In this document: positions 55,097 through 62,855 of the stretch, piece after piece
Numbering within the stretch: position 1 is the first letter of the stretch
Layout: each line of letters begins with the position of its first letter
Source of the DNA: Oscillospiraceae bacterium
GTDB lineage: Bacteria > Bacillota > Clostridia > Oscillospirales > Ruminococcaceae
Length of the DNA stretch: 64,000 bases
Reading direction: 5' to 3'
Assembly: GCA_018110825.1 (NCBI GenBank)
Contig: JAGBCL010000108.1
Location: 1 to 64,000 of the forward strand
Program-made: the position numbers and the translations under genes
Notes under the pieces: model-generated
The model's database searches: none
What the model was told of the DNA's origin: nothing
The model's input: the letters and a program-made list of their open reading frames with translations, nothing else

Positions 55097-55342
55097 TTAT
55101 TTCTTATTATATTTTATAATCTCGTCAGGTGAGCAATCCAGAACATAGCAAATTCGTGCAAGAACATCAAGGTCAAGCTTTTCAACTTCGTTGCTGTACC
55201 ATTTGTTTATAACCTCAAATCGTGTATTTGCGGCTTTGGCAAGGTAATTTCGTGTAATATTTCTCGCTGACATAATCTCTTTAAGGCAGATGTCAATTTT
55301 ACCGTATTCGTTTATTGAAACAACAGACTTTGAATTACTCAC
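55097..55342 (-). CDS. small XRE-family transcriptional regulator
   Basis: 81 residues, nearly all a Cro/CI helix-turn-helix: IMSARNITRNYLAKAANTRF, then EVINKWYSNEVEKLDLDVLA and CYVLDCSPDEIIKY, the YozG-like type. The start is GTG at 55342, set by GAGGTGATT upstream. It is divergent from the SLOG-family gene, with two inverted repeats between them that are plausible operators. Confidence 0.85.
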   Translation of the reverse strand: MSNSKSVVSINEYGKIDICLKEIMSARNITRNYLAKAANTRFEVINKWYSNEVEKLDLDVLARICYVLDCSPDEIIKYNKK

Positions 55343-55355
55343 ATAATCACCTCAT

Positions 55356-55377
55356 ACTTTAATTCTATTATTAAAGT
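55356..55377. promoter_or_regulatory. inverted repeat near the XRE gene start
   Basis: ACTTTAAT (55356-55363), 6-base spacer, ATTAAAGT (55370-55377). Perfect 8-bp arms between divergent genes; possible regulator binding site. Confidence 0.5.
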
Positions 55378-55383
55378 TACAGG

Positions 55384-55412
55384 TTGACAATATACATATA
55401 TGATGTTACTAT
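55384..55412 (+). promoter_or_regulatory. promoter of the SLOG-family gene
   Basis: TTGACA (55384-55389), 17-base spacer, TACTAT (55407-55412). The -10 is covered by the inverted repeat at 55406-55423. Confidence 0.75.
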
Positions 55413-55423
55413 GTTAATAGTAA
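55406..55423. promoter_or_regulatory. candidate operator overlapping the -10
   Basis: TTACTAT / ATAGTAA arms with a 4-base centre (GTTA), covering the -10 box. This position fits repression by the divergently encoded XRE protein. Confidence 0.55.
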
Positions 55424-55436
55424 TGAGGTGATTAAT

Positions 55437-55907
55437 ATGAAGCACATTTGCTTTACGGGACACAGAAACATAAAAATCAATCAAGACCTTGCACCACACC
55501 TTGAAGAAATTTTGCGTAAGCTTATTCAAGAAGAAAATGCTGTAGAATTTTATTCGGGCGGTGCAATAGGCTGGGATATGCTGTGTGCTCAAACTGTCTT
55601 AAATTTGCGAAATGAATTTCCGCATATCAGATTGAATTTAATTCTTCCTTGCGGAAACGAAGAACAGACAGCTTTATGGAATGCCACTGATAAAAAGCTG
55701 TTTATGGAAATTCTGTCTGATGCGGACTCGATTGAATTTACATCTGACAAATATTATAACGGCTGCATGAAAAAGCGTAATCAACGTCTTGTAGAATTAT
55801 CAGATTGCTGTGTTTGCTACTACAATATACGAAACAAATTCAGCGGAACAGGGCAAACGGTCAGGATGGCTGAAAGCAAAGGAGTTCCTATAATTAATTT
55901 ATATTAA
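55437..55907 (+). CDS. SLOG-superfamily protein (YpsA/DUF1273-like)
   Basis: 156 residues. The Rossmann-like SLOG fold is marked by the opening KHICFTGHRNIKI, then FYSGGAIGWDMLCAQTVL with the phosphate-binding GG pair, LNLILPCGNEEQT and a late GTGQTVRMAESKGVPIIN. Such proteins bind nucleotide-like ligands and some belong to defence or signalling systems. The ATG at 55437 follows GAGGTG with a 6-base gap. The paired, divergent XRE regulator indicates dedicated control. Ligand and role unknown. Confidence 0.8.
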   Translation: MKHICFTGHRNIKINQDLAPHLEEILRKLIQEENAVEFYSGGAIGWDMLCAQTVLNLRNEFPHIRLNLILPCGNEEQTALWNATDKKLFMEILSDADSIEFTSDKYYNGCMKKRNQRLVELSDCCVCYYNIRNKFSGTGQTVRMAESKGVPIINLY

Positions 55908-56010
55908 CAAGTACAATTATAAATATTAAGGCACTCTCAGTTGAGGGTGCTTTATTTTGTTACATCATTGTAAATATTATACATAATTGTATTAAATTCG
56001 TGGAAATATA

Positions 56011-56039
56011 TTGACTTTTGCTACAAAAAGTGCTACAAT
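56011..56039 (+). promoter_or_regulatory. sigma-A-type promoter of the STAS-like gene
   Basis: TTGACT (56011-56016), 17-base spacer, TACAAT (56034-56039). Confidence 0.75.
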
Positions 56040-56075
56040 TTCACCATACAATAATTTTGAATGGGAGATGTTCTT

Positions 56076-56471
56076 ATGACATTTAATCACGGTGCACAGA
56101 CTATTACTACTTACACAGGCAAGAGGGTTATCAAATCCGCTGCTGTTGGTGCTACAACCGTTGAGGAAGTAAACTGGCTCATTGACAAGCTTATTTCCCT
56201 TTCCGCACCCTGGAAGAATTCAGGCTGGGCTTACATTGTTGAAATCAGCAAGATGTCACCTGCTTCTCCTGAGGTAAGCGAGGTGCTCGTTACTCTTCAC
56301 AAACGACTTGCAGATGCAGGCTGCAAGGTTATGGCTTTCGTAAACTTTGCTTCCTTTATCACCGGTGCTCAGGCTAAGGAGCATCAGAAGAAATCACACA
56401 CAGGTATTATTGAAAACACTTTCCGTACTGAAGATGAGGCAATGAAGTGGATTGAAACTGTACTTAAATAA
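56076..56471 (+). CDS. small STAS/SpoIIAA-like protein, putative
   Basis: 131 residues, soluble. The alternation of strands and helices (WAYIVEISKMSPASPEVSEV, then DAGCKVMAFVNFASF and the end FRTEDEAMKWIETV) resembles SpoIIAA-like STAS domains, but no defining serine region can be confirmed by eye. GGGAGATG is 8 bases before ATG 56076. Single-gene unit with a promoter and a strong terminator. The assignment to STAS is tentative. Confidence 0.55.
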   Translation: MTFNHGAQTITTYTGKRVIKSAAVGATTVEEVNWLIDKLISLSAPWKNSGWAYIVEISKMSPASPEVSEVLVTLHKRLADAGCKVMAFVNFASFITGAQAKEHQKKSHTGIIENTFRTEDEAMKWIETVLK

Positions 56472-56475
56472 TATC

Positions 56476-56500
56476 AAGGGACACCGTCACGGTGTCCCTT
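56476..56500 (+). terminator. terminator of the STAS-like gene
   Basis: 12-bp perfect stem AAGGGACACCGT / ACGGTGTCCCTT with a one-base centre, followed by TTTTCTG. The DNA from here to the response regulator start (56501-56785) is AT-rich; a TATAAT at about 56641 has no good -35. Confidence 0.8.
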
Positions 56501-56785
56501 TTCTGTTTTCCTAAACCTGTTCCCCCCCAAAAATGAATTTTTTATTTGAGAATTATAAGCATTATGGCAACAATTTGTTAAATTTACAAACAAGAATTAA
56601 TATGTACACAATTTGTTCATTTATCATATGGCGGTTTTTGATATAATTAATGTATATAAATATAATTAAATAGAATTCTCTGTTGTCTAATGCTAACGTA
56701 TTGTCGGCGCTGCAAATTCTCTGTATTACGCTGTACCAATGTTTACACACCGGCATCGAAACGGAATTCTGAAAGGATGGTTAAT

Positions 56786-57490
56786 ATGTCACTCGGAAAA
56801 GTATTAGTAGTTGACGACGATAATAATATCTGCGAGCTTCTGAAGCTTTATCTTGAAAAGGAAGGCTGGAGCGTTATCATCTCACACGATGGTGATGAGG
56901 CTGTTGTTAAGTTCAACGCCCTTAAGCCTGATGTTGTTCTTCTCGACATCATGCTTCCTGAACTTGACGGCTGGCAGGTTTGCCGTGAAATCAGAAAGAA
57001 GTCCAATGTTCCGATTATTATGATTACTGCAAAGAGCGAAACTTTCGACAAGGTTCTCGGTCTTGAACTGGGTGCTGATGACTATATCGTAAAGCCTTTC
57101 GATACCAAGGAAGTTATTGCAAGAATCAAGGCTGTTTCCCGTCGTATCGGTCAGTCCAGTTCCGAATCCGAAATTAAGGAAGTACGCTACGACAAGCTCA
57201 TTGTCAATATGACAAGATATGAGCTCCGTGTTGACGGCAAGGTTATGGATACTCCTCCTAAGGAACTCGAGCTTCTGTTCTATCTTGCTTCCAATCCTAA
57301 CAGAGTTTATACACGTGACCAGCTTCTTGATGAAGTATGGGGCTTTGAATACTATGGTGACTCCAGAACTATTGACGTGCACATCAAGCGTCTCCGTGAA
57401 AAGCTTGAAGGTGTTTCCGAAAAGTGGGCGCTCAAAACCGTATGGGGCGTAGGTTACAAGTTCGAAGCTGAAGAAGATATCAATGCGTAA
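56786..57490 (+). CDS. OmpR/PhoB-family response regulator
   Basis: 234 residues. The receiver domain (about 5-115) has the acidic pocket VLVVDDDNN, the phospho-acceptor aspartate in DVVLLDIMLPELDGWQ, and the lysine in YIVKPF. The winged-helix DNA-binding domain (about 135-234) contains RVYTRDQLLDEVWGFEYYGD and RTIDVHIKRLREKL. AAAGGA precedes the ATG at 56786. The sensor-kinase gene overlaps its end by 8 bases, so the pair is coupled. It probably controls envelope-stress genes, given the HtrA gene downstream (inference). Confidence 0.95.
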   Translation: MSLGKVLVVDDDNNICELLKLYLEKEGWSVIISHDGDEAVVKFNALKPDVVLLDIMLPELDGWQVCREIRKKSNVPIIMITAKSETFDKVLGLELGADDYIVKPFDTKEVIARIKAVSRRIGQSSSESEIKEVRYDKLIVNMTRYELRVDGKVMDTPPKELELLFYLASNPNRVYTRDQLLDEVWGFEYYGDSRTIDVHIKRLREKLEGVSEKWALKTVWGVGYKFEAEEDINA

Positions 57491-58907
57491 AAGCGTTTTT
57501 TCTGAATTCTTTTGTCTTTGTGCGGCGGTTATTTCTGCAGCGGTTATCTGCGTCGGTGCTGTAATGCTGATTGTTTCATGTGAACATTACAAAGCAGACC
57601 GTATTGAGTACATGCAAAGCAGGTCGGAAGCTATGATTACTGCTACCGTTTCTGCAGTAACCGACAGCGGTGAATTTGATTTTCAGGAATTACAAAAAAT
57701 CTACAACGATATGTCCGTATATATCGGAGTGGATTTAACACTTACTGATTCTGACGGCGTTGCTTTGGTTTGCTCCGAAGCATCGCCGTGTTCGCATACT
57801 GACAAAAATATTGAGAGAAGTGTTCTGAACCGTATCACGGAGGACGGTATTTTCGAGTTGAGTACACTAAACGGATTTTATGATGCCGACAGCTTTATTT
57901 TTGCACAGAAAATTATAATCAACGGTAGAATATATTTCTTTATTTCTGTTCTTGGATACAATATGCTGCCCAATTATATGTTTCATCTTTTCCTTACGCT
58001 TTTTGTAACCGCTTCACTTATTCTTGCGGGTGCATTGACTATCATGTATACGTCAACCAAGCGTCTGGTTACACCAATTAAGGAAATGACTCTTGCGGCA
58101 AGACGTTTCGGCGAAAGTGATTTTTCTCACAAGCTTCACATTGCTGACGAAAACGAACTTGGATATCTTGCCAATGCTCTTAATGAGATGGCAAGTTCCC
58201 TTGAAGAAATCGAGGAAACAAGAAAAACTTTTATCTCTAACGTATCTCATGAGCTTAAAACTCCGATGACTACAATCGGCGGCTTTATTGATGGTATTCT
58301 TGATGGAACAATTCCGAAAGAACAGCATACCCATTACCTGAAAATTGTTTCCAAGGAAGTAAACCGACTTGCAAGACTGGTCCGTTCAATGCTGAATATT
58401 TCCAAATATGAGTCGGGTGAACTTGCTCTTTCTACAAAGGATTTTGATGTTCTTCCTGTTATCCTTCAGACGCTGCTCAACTTTGAAAAGCGTATCGAAG
58501 AAAAGAATATCGACATCCAGGGACTTGATACCGACGCTGTAAGACTCAACGCTGACCCTGACCTTGCTCAGCAGGTTATTTATAACCTTGTTGAAAATGC
58601 AGTTAAATTCGTCAACAATGATGGATATATTCGTTTTGAATTCAGTGAGGAAGAAGATGGCATGCAGAAAATATCCATCAGAAACAGTGGTGAAGGTCTT
58701 AAAGCTAAGGAAATTTCAAAGGTTTTTGAACGATTCTATAAAACTGATGAGTCAAGAGGCATTGACCCCGGCGGAGTCGGTCTGGGACTTTCTATTGTCA
58801 GTTCGATTATCAAGCTTCACGGCGGAACAATCCGTGTAAGCAGTGAACCAAATCAGTTTACAGAATTTTCTTTCAGCCTGAAGAAGGCTGTCAATAACCG
58901 CAAATAA
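57483..58907 (+). CDS. membrane sensor histidine kinase
   Basis: 474 residues. Helices at about 8-33 and 165-190 enclose an outer sensor domain (about 34-164). A HAMP segment (about 191-243) leads to the HisKA domain with the phospho-acceptor in SHELKTPMT (His256). The ATPase domain follows, with YNLVENAVKF (N box), ISIRNSGEGL (G1) and GGVGLGLSIV (G2). All catalytic boxes are intact. It starts at ATG 57483 inside the response regulator gene. The outer domain has no recognised fold. Confidence 0.93.
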   Translation: MRKSVFSEFFCLCAAVISAAVICVGAVMLIVSCEHYKADRIEYMQSRSEAMITATVSAVTDSGEFDFQELQKIYNDMSVYIGVDLTLTDSDGVALVCSEASPCSHTDKNIERSVLNRITEDGIFELSTLNGFYDADSFIFAQKIIINGRIYFFISVLGYNMLPNYMFHLFLTLFVTASLILAGALTIMYTSTKRLVTPIKEMTLAARRFGESDFSHKLHIADENELGYLANALNEMASSLEEIEETRKTFISNVSHELKTPMTTIGGFIDGILDGTIPKEQHTHYLKIVSKEVNRLARLVRSMLNISKYESGELALSTKDFDVLPVILQTLLNFEKRIEEKNIDIQGLDTDAVRLNADPDLAQQVIYNLVENAVKFVNNDGYIRFEFSEEEDGMQKISIRNSGEGLKAKEISKVFERFYKTDESRGIDPGGVGLGLSIVSSIIKLHGGTIRVSSEPNQFTEFSFSLKKAVNNRK

Positions 58908-58917
58908 CGGAGGTTTT

Positions 58918-60294
58918 ATGGATAATAACTTTGATGAAAACAAGTTGAACAGCGGGGCATCTGGTGAGGAAATTCCTGCAGAAGAAAATTTTCAACAGGA
59001 ACCATTTTACACAACTCCCGAACAATCAGGTATGCCTCCGCAGAATGAATATATTCCTCCCGAACAGCCCCCAAAAAGACGCATTTCAATGGGCTGCTTC
59101 TGGGGCCTTATTTCAGTAATTATTGTACTGATTATTATTGTCGTTGTGCTGGTTGTTCTGATTGCAAAAATAAGCGGCAAATCTTCTGAAATGCCTCCTC
59201 TCTTTTTTAACAACACAGCTCAGGCAGAACATGTTGTAATTGAACTTCCGATAGCTGAAAAACCGGTTCTTGAAGAGGAATTCTACGAAAACAAGGAAAC
59301 CGGTTTGCTTACACCTGTAGGAGTTGCTAAAACAATCCTTCCCTCTCAGGTTCAGATTAAAACCTTTGATGAAGTTCCATACACTCCCGTTTCAACAGGC
59401 TCGGGTGTAATTGTTACCGCTGACGGATATATCGTAACAAACGCTCATGTTGTTGACGGAAAAACAGATTTTGCTGTTGAATTCTATGACGGAACTGAGG
59501 CGGAAGCTGTTATTGTCGGCATGGACAAGAAAAGCGACCTCGCTGTAATCAAGGTTGATAAGGACGGGCTCACACCTGCTCAGTTCGGTACTTCTTCAAA
59601 TCTTGTAATCGGTGAAGCTGTTGCGCTTGCAGGTGCAGGTGCAGGCTTTGAAAACACGGTTACTTATGGATACGTTACCGGTTTAGGACGTGAAATAAGC
59701 ACTGATTACATCAACAGCTCAACAATTCTCTGTATTCAGTCCGACGTTGCTCTTAATCCCGGAAATTCAGGCGGTGCACTTGTAAATATGTACGGTCAGG
59801 TTGTGGGAATTGCTGTTGCACTTATGGACCACGAAACTTACGAAAATATCGGCTTCAGCATTGCTGTTGATGACGCTGTTCCGATTATTGAGGACCTGAT
59901 TGCAAAAGGATATGTTTCTACAAGAACAAAGGTGGGTATTTCCTACGTTGAAATAGGTGATGCTCTTGCAAGCAGTTACGAAATTGAATCGGGACTCTGC
60001 GTAATGGATATCGACCCGACTTGTAATGTTGCAAGCTCCGGAATTCTCCCTTATGATATCATTACTCAAATGGACGGAATAAGAGTTCATGGTGCTGACG
60101 AAATCGGCGAAATTCTTGCAGGCAAGCTTCCCGGCGATTCACTTACCCTGACAGTTTTCAGAAAACCTGTTGCAGGCGAGGGATATGAGTTTACAGTTGA
60201 TATTATTCTTGAAGCTGATACCAATTCCACTTCAGGATATTCCGTTGAAACAACACCCGAAGAAGAACAAAGCGACCCGTTTGTTATTGAATAA
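58918..60294 (+). CDS. HtrA/DegP-type membrane serine protease
   Basis: Envelope quality-control protease, 458 residues. A proline- and glutamine-rich cytoplasmic head (about 1-57) precedes one helix (about 60-84). The outer trypsin-like domain has the triad His177 (TNAHVV), Asp207 (KSDLAV) and Ser284 (NPGNSGGALVN). One PDZ domain covers about 330-425. A Glu/Thr-rich tail ends the protein. Third gene of the operon, 10 bases after the kinase gene, as in CssRS-HtrA-type secretion-stress units. Confidence 0.94.
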   Translation: MDNNFDENKLNSGASGEEIPAEENFQQEPFYTTPEQSGMPPQNEYIPPEQPPKRRISMGCFWGLISVIIVLIIIVVVLVVLIAKISGKSSEMPPLFFNNTAQAEHVVIELPIAEKPVLEEEFYENKETGLLTPVGVAKTILPSQVQIKTFDEVPYTPVSTGSGVIVTADGYIVTNAHVVDGKTDFAVEFYDGTEAEAVIVGMDKKSDLAVIKVDKDGLTPAQFGTSSNLVIGEAVALAGAGAGFENTVTYGYVTGLGREISTDYINSSTILCIQSDVALNPGNSGGALVNMYGQVVGIAVALMDHETYENIGFSIAVDDAVPIIEDLIAKGYVSTRTKVGISYVEIGDALASSYEIESGLCVMDIDPTCNVASSGILPYDIITQMDGIRVHGADEIGEILAGKLPGDSLTLTVFRKPVAGEGYEFTVDIILEADTNSTSGYSVETTPEEEQSDPFVIE

Positions 60295-60300
60295 AAAATT

Positions 60301-60326
60301 AATCTCCTGTGAAATCACAGGAGATT
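60301..60326. terminator. bidirectional terminator
   Basis: 12-bp stem AATCTCCTGTGA / TCACAGGAGATT with T-run, between the htrA gene and the convergent lipoprotein gene. Confidence 0.88.
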
Positions 60327-60332
60327 TTTTTA

Positions 60333-60917
60333 TCAGAATTTACTGTATTCTATTTTAGTAACAATATCATCATTTCTGTTTACAATAAGCTGAAGAAATC
60401 CCGTATCCCCAGACATATCCCCATAGGAAATATAGTCATGTTCACCATCGGTAAGCACCCACATTTCCTCATCCTCGGAAAGTGCCTTACCTTTTTCACC
60501 AAAATATGCTTCTGCTTTTGCTTCTGCGTCAGCAATTGTATCACCTACACAGATTCCGAAAATCGAATATTCGGAAGGAACATATGTAAAATCCTCAAAG
60601 CTGATTGAGGAAAGCGAAACACCTGCAACCTTGCTGCCGCTGAAAGTCAATTCAATCAGGTCATACTCCATATCAGAATCGCTGTGAGCAAAGCTGTATG
60701 AATAGAAGTCCGTACCAGTCATTGCCATAGCCTGCTGAAGCATTTCGTTGTCAACCTCATCAGCACCGCCATTGACATCCATATCGTCAAAGACATCTTT
60801 CTTTACGCCAATTGCTTCGGTAAGCTCATACTGAGAGAAGTCATAGCTTTTTCCGCAGGCTGTCATAAGCACGGCGGCAAGCAATGCGGCGGTTAATGTT
60901 ATAAACTTTTTAAGCAT
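60333..60917 (-). CDS. small lipoprotein, unknown function
   Basis: 194 residues. The signal peptide ends in the lipobox LMTAC (lipidated cysteine at residue 21). The mature part is acidic with short beta-strand text (DYISYGDMSGDTGFLQLIVN) and no recognised family. Its gene converges on the htrA operon and has no close co-oriented partner. The start at ATG 60917 is preceded by AAAGGGG. Confidence 0.72.
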   Translation of the reverse strand: MLKKFITLTAALLAAVLMTACGKSYDFSQYELTEAIGVKKDVFDDMDVNGGADEVDNEMLQQAMAMTGTDFYSYSFAHSDSDMEYDLIELTFSGSKVAGVSLSSISFEDFTYVPSEYSIFGICVGDTIADAEAKAEAYFGEKGKALSEDEEMWVLTDGEHDYISYGDMSGDTGFLQLIVNRNDDIVTKIEYSKF

Positions 60918-60982
60918 AATATTACCCCTTTACAAAATATTACGAAATTTATTATAACATATTGCGAAATTGTTGTCAAGAA

Positions 60983-61019
60983 AACTCCCGTCTGAACAAC
61001 AAAGTTTCAAACGGGAGTT
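60983..61019 (-). terminator. terminator after aspS
   Basis: AACTCCCGT / ACGGGAGTT stem with an additional TGAAC/GTTTCA pairing immediately after aspS. Confidence 0.8.
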
Positions 61020-61031
61020 GCTGTTTATAAA

Positions 61032-62822
61032 TTATTCCTCTTCCTTCTTTTCCTCTACAGTAACAGCGATACCGAGAATATCAAGACTTTCCTTGTCAAC
61101 TGTTGCAGGACAAGCAGACATAAGCTCGGAAGCGTTCTGTACCTTAGGGAATGCGGTTACATCACGGAGGCTGTCAGCGCCGCACATAATCATTGCAAGA
61201 CGGTCAAGACCGATACCCATACCGCCGTGTGGAGCTGCACCGTATTTGTATGCGTCAACAAGGAAGCCGAACTTCGCTTCGATTTCCTCATCAGTAAGAC
61301 CAAGAGCCTTGAACATTCTCTGCTGGAGCTCGTAGTCTGTGATACGGATTGAACCGCTGGAAAGTTCTGTGCCGTTGAGCACAAGGTCGTAAGCCTTAGC
61401 GTAAACCTTGCCAGGGTCGCTGTCGAGGTACTGGATGCACTCGTCCATAGGCATTGTGAATGGGTGGTGCATAGCGAGCCACTCGCCGCTTTCCTCGTCC
61501 TTTTCAAAGAATGGGAACTCGGTAATCCAGAGGAAGTTGTACTTGCCCTCAGGAATCATATCAAGCTGCTTTGCAACCTTAAGACGGAGTGCACCGAGAG
61601 TTGAAAGTGTTGTACTGTTCTTGTCAGCAACGATGAGAACAACGTCGCCCTTTTCTGCACCGATTTTTGCAAGGATTGCGTCAACCTCGCCCTCACCCAT
61701 GAACTTTGCGAAGGAACAGTTTGGTGCGTCATCAACCCAACGAACGTAAGCAAGACCCTTTGCACCGATGCCGCGAACGTACTCGGTAAGCTTGTCGATT
61801 TCCTTTCTTGTAAGCACGGAAGCACCATTCTTTGCAACGATTGCACGAACAGAGCCGCCTGCTTCGATTGCGGAAGTGAATACGCCGAAGCCGCAGGATT
61901 TTACCATATCGGAAATATCCTGAATTTCCATACCGAAGCGTGTATCAGGCTTGTCTGAGCCGTAACGGTTCATAGCGTCTGTGTAAGTGAGTCTTGGCAG
62001 CGGAGTCGGGATTTCGATATTCATAACTTCGTTGAAAAGACGCTTGATAAGTCCCTCGCCGATGTCCATAATATCGTCAACGTCAACGAATGACATTTCA
62101 AGGTCAATCTGTGTAAATTCAGGCTGTCTGTCAGCACGGAGGTCCTCGTCACGGAAGCAGCGTGCAAGCTGAATGTAACGGTCAAAGCCGGAAATCATGA
62201 GGAGCTGCTTGTAAATCTGCGGGGACTGTGGAAGAGCGTAGAACTTGCCGGGGTGAACTCTTGAAGGAACAAGATAGTCACGTGCACCCTCAGGTGTGGA
62301 CTTAATCATCATTGGTGTTTCAATTTCAATGAAGCCGTTCTCGTAGAAGTAGTCACGTGCAACCTTGGCAATCTTGCTTCTCTTGATGATGTTTTCCTGG
62401 AGAGGACGGCGACGGAGGTCGAGGTAACGATACTTCAGACGGAGTTCCTCGTTTGTGTTTGTTTCATCAAGAATTTCAAACGGAGGAGTCTGTGCCTTTG
62501 CAAGAATACGGAAATCGTCAACGAAGATTTCGATGTGTCCTGTTGGAATCTTGTCATTGATGCTTTCACGTGTGCGAGCCTCGCCCTTAGCCATAATAAC
62601 ATATTCAGCGTGGCAGGAAGCTGCCTTTTCGAAGATTGCAGGGTCGGTTGTTTCGTTGAAGGTAAGCTGAACAATACCTGTTCTGTCACGGATTACCATA
62701 AAGATAATGCCGCCCTTGTTTCTTACTGTGTCAACGTACCCGCCGACTGTAACTGTTTCGCCTGCGGTAAGAACCTCGCCGCAGTAATGGGTTCTTTTAA
62801 GACCCTTCATATTGTCTGCCAT
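61032..62822 (-). CDS. aspS: aspartyl-tRNA synthetase
   Basis: Charges tRNA-Asp; class IIb. 596 residues, typical of the bacterial form with the insertion (GAD) domain. Anticodon OB-fold first (TVTVGGYVDTVRNKGGIIFM), then motif 2 (LARCFRDEDLRADRQPEFTQ) and motif 3 (GGMGIGLDRLAMIMCGADSL). The ATG at 62822 has AAAGGAAG upstream; the longer frame lacks a site. It directly follows hisS in one operon, the usual Firmicute pairing. Confidence 0.97.
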   Translation of the reverse strand: MADNMKGLKRTHYCGEVLTAGETVTVGGYVDTVRNKGGIIFMVIRDRTGIVQLTFNETTDPAIFEKAASCHAEYVIMAKGEARTRESINDKIPTGHIEIFVDDFRILAKAQTPPFEILDETNTNEELRLKYRYLDLRRRPLQENIIKRSKIAKVARDYFYENGFIEIETPMMIKSTPEGARDYLVPSRVHPGKFYALPQSPQIYKQLLMISGFDRYIQLARCFRDEDLRADRQPEFTQIDLEMSFVDVDDIMDIGEGLIKRLFNEVMNIEIPTPLPRLTYTDAMNRYGSDKPDTRFGMEIQDISDMVKSCGFGVFTSAIEAGGSVRAIVAKNGASVLTRKEIDKLTEYVRGIGAKGLAYVRWVDDAPNCSFAKFMGEGEVDAILAKIGAEKGDVVLIVADKNSTTLSTLGALRLKVAKQLDMIPEGKYNFLWITEFPFFEKDEESGEWLAMHHPFTMPMDECIQYLDSDPGKVYAKAYDLVLNGTELSSGSIRITDYELQQRMFKALGLTDEEIEAKFGFLVDAYKYGAAPHGGMGIGLDRLAMIMCGADSLRDVTAFPKVQNASELMSACPATVDKESLDILGIAVTVEEKKEEE

Positions 62823-62855
62823 TTTTATTACTTCCTTTCGATATATCAATTAAAA

